This document shows, piece by piece, positions 40,738 through 48,300 of a stretch of DNA of 64,000 nucleotides. The position numbers and the translations under genes were made by a program. The notes beneath the pieces were generated by a model that searched no databases, was not told the DNA's origin, and worked only from the letters and a program-made list of their open reading frames with translations. Numbering within the stretch: the first letter of the stretch is position 1; each line of letters starts with the position of its first letter. The stretch spans positions 1 to 64,000 of the forward strand of contig JAWVFJ010000021.1 in NCBI GenBank assembly GCA_033856275.1. Direction: 5' to 3'. The DNA is from VRUE01 sp033856275. Lineage in GTDB: Bacteria > Actinomycetota > Thermoleophilia > Solirubrobacterales > 70-9.

Positions 40738-40988
40738 CAGTCTTCGTCCCCTGGCGGGGGCGGAGTTGCCGCCCTACTGGCCTCGATCAGCTGGAGTCCT
40801 AGGACTGCTGCGTCGGTGGGAGCAAGGTAAGCAGCCGCCACCGGTCGCTCGTTCGTCCAGTCGGCCGTCGAACCAATCTCGATCCGTACCTCTCCGGGTT
40901 CGGTCACCTCCGCGATCACCTCGGCGGGCAGTACCTCTTCGGAGAAGAAACCCATCTGGGTCGTGATGCTGAGACGCGACCGCTCCAT
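40737..40988 (-). CDS. early prophage protein, unknown (83 aa)
   Basis: I placed the start at the ATG at 40988, which forms TGATG with the upstream stop; an ATG at 41012 would lengthen it by 8 residues. MERSRLSITTQMGFFSEEVL, acidic and beta-rich (EVTEPGEVRIEIGSTADW). Unknown. Confidence 0.6.
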   Translation of the reverse strand: MERSRLSITTQMGFFSEEVLPAEVIAEVTEPGEVRIEIGSTADWTNERPVAAAYLAPTDAAVLGLQLIEASRAATPPPPGDED

Positions 40989-41140
40989 CAGCGCAGCCCC
41001 CACCAGAGACATAGGAGGACGACCGTGCCGGCAACCAAGTGCAGGCGATCCTGGCGACGCAGGATCGATACCGCCGCGAAAATCCCGAAGCCAAGGATGG
41101 CTATACGAACAGGCGTTTGTATGAAACCTTTACGTTTCAT
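40988..41140 (-). CDS. 50-residue two-TM early prophage protein
   Basis: MKRKGFIQTPVRIAILGFGI, then a polar turn (RRQDRLH) and a second TM (LVAGTVVLLCLWWGL). The first codons lie within the inverted repeats at 41115-41149. The stop is coupled to the next ATG. A small hairpin membrane protein of this kind might be an exclusion or antiholin factor. Confidence 0.55.
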   Translation of the reverse strand: MKRKGFIQTPVRIAILGFGIFAAVSILRRQDRLHLVAGTVVLLCLWWGLR

Positions 41141-41149
41141 GTGAAACGG
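41115..41149. promoter_or_regulatory. clustered GTTTCA half-sites (operator candidate, parS-like)
   Basis: Three half-sites occur in series: ATGAAAC, then GTTTCAT and GTGAAAC. The perfect palindromic pair CGTTTCA-TG-TGAAACG (41133-41148) matches the GTTTCACGTGAAAC core of bacterial parS at 13 of 14 positions. It overlaps the start codon of the two-TM early gene. It may be an autoregulatory operator or a ParB/partition-type site. Confidence 0.45.
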
Positions 41150-41150
41150 G

Positions 41151-41468
41151 CTAGCGCAGCCCTCTCCCCTCTCGCCCCTGGCGGCTTTCGGTCAGCCAGG
41201 GATTGCGGGCCAGCGCTGCGGCATAGCGCTCTGCGGCCACCGCGGCGCTGGTGCGCTGCTCGAGTTCGTGGAGGTCGTGGGCGACGCGGGCGATCCGCGC
41301 CGCGCCGCGGGCCAGGCCGAGTACGTCGCCGGCCTCGAGCGTGACCGCCTCCATGACGTTGCCGTAGGTGCTGATGAGGGCCAGCTGCAGCTGCGGGCGC
41401 TCGGCGGCGATCTGCGGGCGGATCAGGAGCTCGCGCCCCTCCACCGTCGGAAGTCGGTACTCGGCCAA
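41151..41468 (-). CDS. first gene of the early block, unknown (105 aa)
   Basis: Starts TTG at 41468 preceded by AGAGAGGAGGCAGGA, a strong ribosome site. Helical middle (VLGLARGAARIARVAHDLHE) and basic tail (SRQGREGRGLR). The leader to the attachment site is only about 70 bases, so the promoter lies at or in the right attachment region. Not recognised. Confidence 0.6.
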   Translation of the reverse strand: MAEYRLPTVEGRELLIRPQIAAERPQLQLALISTYGNVMEAVTLEAGDVLGLARGAARIARVAHDLHELEQRTSAAVAAERYAAALARNPWLTESRQGREGRGLR

Positions 41469-41508
41469 TCCTGCCTCCTCTCTTTGTTTACGAGGGGTGG
41501 ATCGGCTC

Positions 41509-41535
41509 AGCCCTGCGTTATGACAACGCAGGGCT
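41509..41535. other. perfect hairpin overlapping the right attachment site
   Basis: AGCCCTGCGTT-ATGAC-AACGCAGGGCT: 11-bp perfect arms, 5-base loop. Its right arm covers the degenerate XerC arm (41526-41536). It could be the terminator of the leftward dsbA-like operon, a folded recombination structure, or both. No T-run follows on either strand. Confidence 0.75.
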
Positions 41536-41553
41536 CTGGTGGTTATGTCAACT
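41526..41553 (+). other. right attachment site attR: dif-type site with degenerate XerC arm
   Basis: ACGCAGGGCTC (XerC-arm position, 41526-41536), centre TGGTGG (41537-41542) and XerD-type arm TTATGTCAACT (41543-41553). The outer six bases AACGCA and the spacing match the left site, but the inner XerC arm does not. The XerD arm ends in the stop codon of the host dsbA-like gene. A second near-copy of the XerD arm, GTTATGACAAC, lies at 41517-41527. Confidence 0.78.
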
Positions 41554-42260
41554 CAAAGGGCAGCGGCGATCGCCGCTTCGAGATCCCCGGCGGATCCTGG
41601 CGTGCCGAGGGGTTCAAGTCCGGTTGTTCCGGGGCCTTCGACGGCAAAGGATGGCGTGCCCGTAAAGCCGAGGCGTTCGGCTTCGCCCGTCGTGTTGGCG
41701 ACCTCTTCGAGCACGCGCTTGCTCTTGCGGTCGCTGTTCCACTTGGCGACGTTGCGCACGCCAGCGGCTTTGGCGATCGCGGTAAGGAATTCGTCTGTCG
41801 CGTAGCCCGAGTCCTCTTCGCCCTGGTTGCGGTAGAAGAGCTCGACAAAGTTCCAGCCGCGGCCCTGTTCGCCGGCGGCAATTGCAGCGGCGCCCGCCGG
41901 CGTTGATTGCGCCCCGATGATCGTGAAGTTGCGGAAGTCCAGCTTGGCTTGGCCGCCGCGAACTTGCTTTTCGATGACCTGAGGCAAGACCTCTTCGGCG
42001 TAGCCCTTGCAAACCGGGCACTGCAGGTCGCCGAACTCGAGCAGGGTGACTTTGGCGCCTGGGTCGCCGAGGACCATTCCGCTTTGTGGAATGCCGCTCA
42101 GCTGCTGCCTGACCAGCTTGGTGTCGACGATGTTGCTGCTGTCGCCGCCGCTGCTGCCACTCTGGCTGACCACGATCAGCACCGCGACGGCCGCCAATGA
42201 AAGGAAGGCGGCGGCGCTGCCCAGCTTGACCAGTCGTTCGCGGCGCTCGGAGTCGCTCAT
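41553..42260 (-). CDS. DsbA-like thioredoxin-fold protein (membrane-anchored)
   Basis: 235 residues. N-terminal TM (AAAFLSLAAVAVLIVVSQ) and a periplasmic-type thioredoxin_4 domain with CPVC in FGDLQCPVCKGYAEEVLP and the cis-Pro region GFTGTPSFAVEG. It introduces disulfides into exported proteins. ATG at 42260 overlaps the VKOR stop, so oxidant and re-oxidiser are one operon. Its stop codon overlaps the attR XerD arm. Confidence 0.9.
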   Translation of the reverse strand: MSDSERRERLVKLGSAAAFLSLAAVAVLIVVSQSGSSGGDSSNIVDTKLVRQQLSGIPQSGMVLGDPGAKVTLLEFGDLQCPVCKGYAEEVLPQVIEKQVRGGQAKLDFRNFTIIGAQSTPAGAAAIAAGEQGRGWNFVELFYRNQGEEDSGYATDEFLTAIAKAAGVRNVAKWNSDRKSKRVLEEVANTTGEAERLGFTGTPSFAVEGPGTTGLEPLGTPGSAGDLEAAIAAAL

Positions 42261-42688
42261 GGCTCGGTGCCCACGTAGGCAAGCATGCGCACGGCGTTGG
42301 TGGCAAACAGCAGTGTCATCAGCACGGCGCTGGCGACGCACCACTGGCAGATCGCATCGATCGTGAAGAGCTCCAGGTAGGTCAGGTAGAGGCTGTAGCC
42401 GAAGCCGATCAACGAAATCGCAAAGCCCGCCATGCGCGGGACGTCGCCGCGCAGAACGGCGGAACCGAGCAGGAGCACGTAGCCGACGATGCCGAAGACC
42501 GCGATGTTGACGCCGGCAAGGTGCGAGTAGGAGCTTTCGGCGACGGTCTGGCAGCCGTGGCCGCCAGCGATGCAGACCGGCGAGCCGCCGCCGGAATCGG
42601 CGATCGCAATGTAGGTGGCGACGCCGATGCCGAAGCTGGCGAGAAAGGTCGCGATACCGCGCAATGTCCCCTCCGGGGGCGCCCTCAT
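42257..42688 (-). CDS. vitamin K epoxide reductase (VKOR) family protein
   Basis: 143 residues, four TM helices. Active-site CQWC in AICQWCVASAVLM and the loop Cys pair (SPVCIAGGHGCQTV) with the conserved Ser (SSYSHLAGVNIAV). Re-oxidises the adjacent DsbA-like protein using quinone, the actinobacterial replacement of DsbB. ATG at 42688. Confidence 0.9.
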   Translation of the reverse strand: MRAPPEGTLRGIATFLASFGIGVATYIAIADSGGGSPVCIAGGHGCQTVAESSYSHLAGVNIAVFGIVGYVLLLGSAVLRGDVPRMAGFAISLIGFGYSLYLTYLELFTIDAICQWCVASAVLMTLLFATNAVRMLAYVGTEP

Positions 42689-42698
42689 GGCGGGCACG

Positions 42699-43544
42699 CT
42701 ATTGCAGCTCTCTGCAGAAAGCCTCAATTTCACGGGAGAGCCGGCCGCCTTGCCAGGCAAGTGGCGATTGCCCCTCGGGCTCGCTGGTCAACCTCGCCCC
42801 CGGGATCCGCTCCGCGTACTCCCGCGCCGCCGCGTAGGGATGGCCGGGGTCGGCGGCGTCGTGGCTGGCGACCACGAGCGTCGGCACCGCGAGCCCCCCG
42901 AGCTCGTCTATCGATTCGAAGGGTTGCGATCGCGGCACGTCGCGCAGAGCCTGAGCCACAGCGTCGAGATGACGGTGGCGTTCCATCCGTTCACGGGTAA
43001 AGCGCAGGACCGAATCGCGCCAGGCCGGCGCGATGTCCTGGAAGCTGTCGATGTATGAAACGAAGCCGTCGATGCCGCCCTCGTCGAGCGCGTCGGCGAG
43101 CCCGTCCCAGTAACGCAGCGAGTCCGCTTCGATCGCGCCTTCGTAGGTCGGTCCGATCGCGACCAGGCCGGCGACGCGGTCGGAATTGCGCAGCGAGAAA
43201 GCGATCGCCGTGTGGGCGCCCATCGAGTGGCCTACGAGGACGGCCGGCTCGTCCCCAACCTGACCCTCGATCACGGCGGCGAGGTCCTCGACCAGCTCCG
43301 GGTATCCATAACCCCCACCCCTGGGTGGAGCTGGATCGGACTCGCCGTGCCCCCGAGCGTCATAGGCAATGACCGCGAAGCCGGCGCGCTCGAGCCGGCG
43401 CGAGCCATGGACCACAGAGTGGCGGGTCGCGGTGAGGCCGTGACAGAGCACGATCGGGCGTCCCTCCCCCGTCGTCTCGCCGCGAACCGTGACCTCCAGG
43501 CCAGCGGCGAACTGGCGCCCCGTGGCGTCCCGCGGCGCGGTCAA
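42699..43544 (-). CDS. alpha/beta hydrolase
   Basis: 281 residues. Nucleophile elbow VLVGHSMGAHTA, oxyanion strand IVLCHGLTATRHS, Asp/His in VASHDAADPGHPYAA and the C-terminal segment where GQSPLAWQ stands in place of a clear catalytic His. The substrate cannot be predicted. TTG start at 43544 overlaps the peroxiredoxin stop. Confidence 0.8.
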   Translation of the reverse strand: MTAPRDATGRQFAAGLEVTVRGETTGEGRPIVLCHGLTATRHSVVHGSRRLERAGFAVIAYDARGHGESDPAPPRGGGYGYPELVEDLAAVIEGQVGDEPAVLVGHSMGAHTAIAFSLRNSDRVAGLVAIGPTYEGAIEADSLRYWDGLADALDEGGIDGFVSYIDSFQDIAPAWRDSVLRFTRERMERHRHLDAVAQALRDVPRSQPFESIDELGGLAVPTLVVASHDAADPGHPYAAAREYAERIPGARLTSEPEGQSPLAWQGGRLSREIEAFCRELQ

Positions 43545-44041
43545 GCCACGCCGGCGAGCGCCCGTTCGATGTCCTCGACCGACTGGAAGGTCGAGCCGGT
43601 GCGCGAGACATGGCGGTAGCGGACGATGCCCTCGGCGTCGACGATGAAGATCGCTCGCTGGATGTAGCGCCCACCGGGAGTGTCTTTGAGCCCGGTGACG
43701 CGAGCCAACGGACCCAGCCAGCCGGTGACGCCGTAGCTCTTGCTGACCGAGAGGTCCTCGTCTGCTAGCAGCGGAACACTGAGTTCCTGCTCTTCGACCC
43801 AGCGCTCGTGCGAATCGACTGACTGTGGCGAGATGCCGATCACTTCAGCATCGAGCCGATCGAGCTTGTCCGCGTTATCTCGGTAGGAGCAGAACTGCGC
43901 CGTGCAGACGGTGGTCGCATCGCCCGGGTAGAACGCCAGGACGACGCTGCGGCCACGGTGCTCGGAGAGCTTGAAGGTCTTGCCCTCAGTCCCTTGCAGC
44001 TCGAAATCGGGTGCCGCGTCCCCTACGTCGACCTTGGCCAT
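43541..44041 (-). CDS. peroxiredoxin (AhpC/TSA, BCP-like)
   Basis: 166 residues. Peroxidatic Cys in FYPGDATTVCTAQFCSY, where TTVCT and an additional Cys five residues later fit the BCP/PrxQ class. Thioredoxin-dependent reduction of peroxides. It sits between a cyclophilin and a hydrolase on the same strand. Confidence 0.9.
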   Translation of the reverse strand: MAKVDVGDAAPDFELQGTEGKTFKLSEHRGRSVVLAFYPGDATTVCTAQFCSYRDNADKLDRLDAEVIGISPQSVDSHERWVEEQELSVPLLADEDLSVSKSYGVTGWLGPLARVTGLKDTPGGRYIQRAIFIVDAEGIVRYRHVSRTGSTFQSVEDIERALAGVA

Positions 44042-44059
44042 CGACGCAGCCTAGAGCAG

Positions 44060-44740
44060 CTAGCCCTTTTCGATCGTGATCTTTTCGATCAGGACCGGCT
44101 GTTTGGGTTTCTCGGCGGGGGTACCGAGTTTTTCAATCCGTTCCACCACGTCATAGCCTTCGCTGACCTTGCCGACGAGGGCGTATTCGGGCGGCAGCCC
44201 AGCGTCGGCCGCCGTGACGACGTAGAACTGGCTGCCCGAGCTCCCCGGCGGGTCCGCTTCACTCTTTGCCATCGCAACCGTGCCTTTGGTGTAGGCGAGG
44301 TTGGCGGGCGGCTTCTCGGTGACGCTGTAGCCTGGGCCGCCGAGACCGTTGCCAAGAGGATCCCCGCCCTGGATTACAAAACCGGGGGCGATCCGGCGGA
44401 AGCTGAGGCCGTCGTAGAAGCCTTCTTCACTGAGGTAGGCGAAGGAATTGACCGTCTTAGGCGCTCTGCTCGAATCGAGGGCGATATCGAAAGTGCCGCA
44501 ACTGGTTTCGACCACGGCGGTCAGCTTTTCGCCCTTCTTCACGCTCTGCGGCGGCGCCTTGAGGCTGACTTTCCTCGGCTGCGGCGCTTCGACTTCCTTG
44601 CAGCCACCGGCACTTGCGGTGGTTGAAGAGTCGTTGCCGCCGCCCCCGCCACGGCTGATCAAGATCGCCGCGACCACGCCCACGGCGATCACCGCGAAGA
44701 CGGCGAGGATGATCAGGCGACGATCTGGCCCCTCCTGCAT
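44060..44740 (-). CDS. membrane-anchored cyclophilin-type peptidyl-prolyl isomerase
   Basis: 226 residues. N-terminal TM (LIILAVFAVIAVGVVAAILI) and a cyclophilin domain (FRRIAPGFVIQGGDP, GSQFYVVTA, YALVGKVSEGYDVVERI). Acts on exported proteins, consistent with the nearby disulfide pair. Confidence 0.9.
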   Translation of the reverse strand: MQEGPDRRLIILAVFAVIAVGVVAAILISRGGGGGNDSSTTASAGGCKEVEAPQPRKVSLKAPPQSVKKGEKLTAVVETSCGTFDIALDSSRAPKTVNSFAYLSEEGFYDGLSFRRIAPGFVIQGGDPLGNGLGGPGYSVTEKPPANLAYTKGTVAMAKSEADPPGSSGSQFYVVTAADAGLPPEYALVGKVSEGYDVVERIEKLGTPAEKPKQPVLIEKITIEKG

Positions 44741-44795
44741 CGGCCGGGAAGCCTAGAGGATCGATAAGTCAGCGCGGAATTGCGATCATCGCCAC

Positions 44796-45284
44796 GTGGA
44801 TACCCCTGCGCTGACGCCGCTTGCCGCGGCGGTGCTCCATGTGCCGGTACCCGAGCGCGCCCTGCTGATCGGCTGCGGCGACGGCGAGCCGGCCCTCTTC
44901 CTCACTCGTGAGTTCCCCGCGGCACGCGTGCGCGGCACCGACCCTTCGGCAGAGCTCGTTCGCCAAGCGCAGGCCAGGGTAGGGCTCGATCCGGAGGGAC
45001 GGGTCGCCTTCAAGCAGGCAAAGCCAGCCTCCCTCCCCTATCCCGACGACTTCTTCGACCTCGTCGTCCAAGCCGACGGACGGGTCGCCCCGGCCGAGGC
45101 TGCCCGGGTACTGCGCGCCGGCGGTTACTTCATCCTCGCCTCTAGCCCCACACCGCGCCTCGCGGCCGGCGTCAGGGAGCGACTGCTCGGGCGGCGGCTT
45201 GCCGGGCAGGGCTTCGTCGTCGAGCGAAGCCAGGGGGCCGGCGACGGCAACTTCTTCGTCGCCCGCCTCGACGGCGCCCTCTGA
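44796..45284 (+). CDS. small class I methyltransferase-like protein
   Basis: 162 residues. Motif I ALLIGCGDGEPALFL, acidic motif VRGTDPSAEL, SLPYPDDFFDLVV and AARVLRAGGYFIL. Shorter than usual, with no C-terminal substrate domain. GTG start at 44796. Confidence 0.75.
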   Translation: MDTPALTPLAAAVLHVPVPERALLIGCGDGEPALFLTREFPAARVRGTDPSAELVRQAQARVGLDPEGRVAFKQAKPASLPYPDDFFDLVVQADGRVAPAEAARVLRAGGYFILASSPTPRLAAGVRERLLGRRLAGQGFVVERSQGAGDGNFFVARLDGAL

Positions 45285-45313
45285 GCGCCGCGCGGCATCT
45301 AGTCTGGCGCGCG

Positions 45314-46210
45314 ATGGATATCGAGGGTATGCCGCTGACGCTCCTGGTCAACCCAGTGTCCGCGCATGGCCGCACGCTGAGGCTGCTACCGGCGATCGAG
45401 CAGGAGCTGGACTCGCTGCGAATCCCGTTCCGGGTCGAGCGCACCCGTGGCCTCGAGGACGGGGCCGAGCGGGCGTTGCGGGCCGTGGAGGCAGACGAGG
45501 TGCCGGTGGTGGTCAGTGGCGACGGCCTGCTCGGCGCCGTTGGCGGCGCCATGGCTGGCGCCGAGACACCACTGGGGATCGTGCCCGGTGGGCGCGGCAA
45601 CGACCTCGCCCGCGTCCTCGGCATCCCCGAGGAGCCGGTTGAGGCCGTCGCCGTCATCGCCGCCGGGCAGAGCCGCCGGATCGACGTTGGCGAGGCCAAC
45701 GGCAAGCGCTTCCTCGGCATCGTCAGCGTCGGCTTCGACTCCGAAGCCAACCGGCTCGCCAACGAGACGAGCTTCATGCGAGGCAACCTCGTCTATGCCT
45801 ATGCGGCGATCCGAACCCTGCTCGGCTGGAAGCCAGGGCGCTTCACGATCCGCGTCGGCGAGGAACGCAAGCGCTTCAGCGGCTACTCGGTCTCGGTCGC
45901 CAACAGCCGTGCTTTTGGCGGGGGTATGTTCATCGCACCGGATGCCGAGCTCGATGACGGGGAGTTCGACATCGTCACCGTCGGCGAGGTCGGCAAGCTG
46001 CGCTTCGTGGGTAACCTGCCCAAGGTGTTCAAGGGCACCCATGTCGACGAGGACGAGGTGCGCGTCTTCCGCGCTGCCCAGTTGGAACTGACCGCCAGCA
46101 GGCCCTTCCCCGTCTACGCCGACGGCGAGCACCTCACCGATCTGCCGGCATCGCTTCGGGTCCTGCCTCGTGCCCTCAGCGTTCTCGTGCCGACAACCGC
46201 CGGGACCTGA
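45314..46210 (+). CDS. diacylglycerol kinase-family lipid kinase (YegS/DagK-like)
   Basis: 298 residues. NPVSAHGRTLRLLPAIEQEL, SGDGLLGAVGGAM (catalytic GDG loop) and VPGGRGNDLARVLGIP are diagnostic. Phosphorylates diacylglycerol or undecaprenol-type lipids. It is followed one base on by murT, a link to wall-lipid metabolism. Confidence 0.88.
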   Translation: MDIEGMPLTLLVNPVSAHGRTLRLLPAIEQELDSLRIPFRVERTRGLEDGAERALRAVEADEVPVVVSGDGLLGAVGGAMAGAETPLGIVPGGRGNDLARVLGIPEEPVEAVAVIAAGQSRRIDVGEANGKRFLGIVSVGFDSEANRLANETSFMRGNLVYAYAAIRTLLGWKPGRFTIRVGEERKRFSGYSVSVANSRAFGGGMFIAPDAELDDGEFDIVTVGEVGKLRFVGNLPKVFKGTHVDEDEVRVFRAAQLELTASRPFPVYADGEHLTDLPASLRVLPRALSVLVPTTAGT

Positions 46211-47581
46211 GTGCTGTTCGGAGCGAAGCTCACCGCGGCGCGCGCCGCCGGCGCCGCCAGTCGCGCCAGCGGTCGCGGTGGCGGGACGACGCTGCCGGGA
46301 CGGTTGCTGCTGCGGATGGCTCCCGATGCGCTGAGCCGCATGGGCGCCCGCCTCGACCGCGGCACGACGATCGTCAGCGCCACAAACGGCAAGACGACGA
46401 CGGCCGGCATGATTGCGGCGGCACTTGCTGCCGATGGGCGCCGGCCAGTCCACAATCGCGCCGGCTCGAACATGACCTGGGGAGTGGCCACCGCATTGCT
46501 CGAGCAGAGGGGGCGCGAAGGCCTCTTCGAGGTAGACGAGGCGTGGCTATCCCAGGTCGCAGCGCAGCTCGATCCCTCGCTGCTGGTTCTCGGCAACCTC
46601 TTCCGGGACCAACTCGACCGCTACGGCGAGATGGAGAAGCTGGCCGATGACTGGGCTAAGACGGTCGCCGAGAGGAGCGGCCGCACGCGGTTCGCGCTCA
46701 ACGCCGACGATCCGACGATTGCCGATCTCGGTCGCGACGCCGGCGGCGACCCACGCCAGGGAGTTACTTACTTCGGGATCGAGGACACTTCGCAGGCCCT
46801 GCCCGAGTTCCAGCACGCCTTCGACGCGAAGCACTGCCGACGCTGCGGCCATCCCTATGCCTATGAGCGTGCGTTCGTCGGTCACCTCGGCCACTACTCG
46901 TGTCCCAGTTGCGGCGCCCGGCGCCCGGCGCCCGATGTCGCCGCGACGGCGATCAGCCTGCACGGAATGACCGGCTCGGAGGTGGTACTGCGCACACCGC
47001 ACGGCGAGATGCGCTTGCGGCTGCCGTTGCCGGGTCTCTACAACGTCTACAACGCCCTCGCCGCTGTCGCCGCGGCACTGGAGCTCGGTGTATCCCCGGC
47101 GACGATCGCCGCTGCACTCGGCTCGGTGCGCGCCGCCTTCGGCCGGGTCGAGACGATCGCGGTCGGTGCGACCGAACTCTCGATCCTCTTGATCAAGAAC
47201 CCCGCCGGCGCCAACGAGGTCCTGCGCACGCTGACGCTGGAGGCCGGTGAGTCGAAGCTCGATCTCTGGATCGGGCTCAACGACAAGATCGCCGACGGCC
47301 GCGACGTGTCCTGGATCTGGGACGCCGACTTCGAGCTGCTTGCCCGGAGCGTCCGGCGCGTCGTCTGTGCTGGCACCCGAGCGCCGGAGATGGCGCTGCG
47401 GCTCAAGTACGCCGGGTGGCCAGAGGAGCTGATCGAGATCGAAGCCGGCGTCGAGCGCTCGCTCGACCGGGCGCTTTCCGCATCGGACGGGCACCTCTTC
47501 GCCCTGCCCACCTACACCGCCCTGTTGGAGCTGCGCAAACTGCTCGCCAGCCGCGGCCTCGCCGAGGATTTCTGGCGTTGA
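46211..47581 (+). CDS. murT: lipid II isoglutaminyl synthase, MurT subunit
   Basis: 456 residues. Mur ligase fold: SATNGKTTTAGMIA (ATP loop), NRAGSNMTWGVATA, EVDEAWL, and NLFRDQLDRYGE. A Cys4 zinc ribbon (CRRCG, CPSCG) is inserted and is typical of MurT. With GatD it amidates the D-Glu of lipid II. GTG start at 46211. The GatD gene is one gene away, with a methyltransferase between them. Confidence 0.93.
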   Translation: MLFGAKLTAARAAGAASRASGRGGGTTLPGRLLLRMAPDALSRMGARLDRGTTIVSATNGKTTTAGMIAAALAADGRRPVHNRAGSNMTWGVATALLEQRGREGLFEVDEAWLSQVAAQLDPSLLVLGNLFRDQLDRYGEMEKLADDWAKTVAERSGRTRFALNADDPTIADLGRDAGGDPRQGVTYFGIEDTSQALPEFQHAFDAKHCRRCGHPYAYERAFVGHLGHYSCPSCGARRPAPDVAATAISLHGMTGSEVVLRTPHGEMRLRLPLPGLYNVYNALAAVAAALELGVSPATIAAALGSVRAAFGRVETIAVGATELSILLIKNPAGANEVLRTLTLEAGESKLDLWIGLNDKIADGRDVSWIWDADFELLARSVRRVVCAGTRAPEMALRLKYAGWPEELIEIEAGVERSLDRALSASDGHLFALPTYTALLELRKLLASRGLAEDFWR

Positions 47582-48300
47582 ACACCGTCGTCTGGCACGA
47601 AGTCGAGTGCGGCGCTTACACCGCCGACCTATCGCTTTGGGAGGAGCTTGCCGATCAGACCGACAAGCCGATCATGGAGCTCGGCTGCGGCGCCGGGCGG
47701 GTGACCTTGCACCTCGCCCAGCGCCAGGCCTACCTGGTGATCGGGGTCGACTGGGACTCCGACCTCGTAGCGGCGGTCTGGGAACGCTCCGGCAAGCTTC
47801 CCGGCGATGCCGAGGTGGCGGACGTGCGCAGCTTCGAGTTTGCGACCAAGTTCAGCTTGGTGATCGCGCCGATGCAGTTGATTCAGCTGCTCAGAGGCAG
47901 CCAGGACCGCATCGACTGCCTCTCCTGCGTGGTCGACAACATGCTTCCTGGCGGTCGCGCCGCCTTCGCGATCGTCGAGGAGTTGCCCAGCTTCCCGCCT
48001 GGCAGCACGGCGCCACCACTCCCCGACGTTCGCCAAATCGAAGGTTGGATCTATTCCAGCCTGCCGCTGGAGCCGATCACCGGCCCGGACTCGATCCTGA
48101 TCCGTCGCCTGCGCCAGACGGTCGATCCCGACGGCAACATGAGCGATGAGATGAACGAGATCGAGCTTGCCGTCCTCTCCGCCGAGATGCTCGAAGACGA
48201 GGGCCGCGCGGTCGGGCTGCGGCCGGCGGGCCGCCGCGAGATTCCGCCGACCGAAGCGCACGTCGGCTCGACCGTCGTGCTCTTCGAGAAGGGGGCCTGA
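47578..48300 (+). CDS. SAM-dependent methyltransferase located between murT and gatD
   Basis: 240 residues. TTG at 47578 overlaps the murT TGA. Motif I is PIMELGCGAGRVTLHLA, motif II VIGVDWDSDL, with LPGGRAAFAIVEE later. Short overlaps on both sides put it in the same transcript as MurT and GatD. The substrate is unknown; a wall precursor or lipid is suggested only by position. Confidence 0.8.
   Translation: MNTVVWHEVECGAYTADLSLWEELADQTDKPIMELGCGAGRVTLHLAQRQAYLVIGVDWDSDLVAAVWERSGKLPGDAEVADVRSFEFATKFSLVIAPMQLIQLLRGSQDRIDCLSCVVDNMLPGGRAAFAIVEELPSFPPGSTAPPLPDVRQIEGWIYSSLPLEPITGPDSILIRRLRQTVDPDGNMSDEMNEIELAVLSAEMLEDEGRAVGLRPAGRREIPPTEAHVGSTVVLFEKGA

Larger units (their letters stand above)
24610..41536. 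mobile_element. integrated tailless (DJR-type) virus using host XerCD: about 16.9-kb IMEX prophage
   Basis: The segment between the two dif-type sites holds a packaging ATPase, a candidate double-jelly-roll capsid protein, more than ten small membrane proteins, collagen-like spike proteins, a lytic transglycosylase, a holin/endolysin cassette and an early block of tiny overlapping genes. The size of about 16.9 kb is close to tectiviruses (about 15 kb). No integrase, terminase, portal, tail or polymerase gene was found. The reconstructed empty site is the 24599-24615 half joined to 41543 onward, restoring dif next to the host dsbA-like stop codon. Confidence 0.85.

Noticed and set aside
24599..41553. 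Tyrosine or serine integrase within the element
   Set aside because: No R-H-R-Y or serine-recombinase motif was found in any frame that also fits the operon packing; Xer use explains integration.
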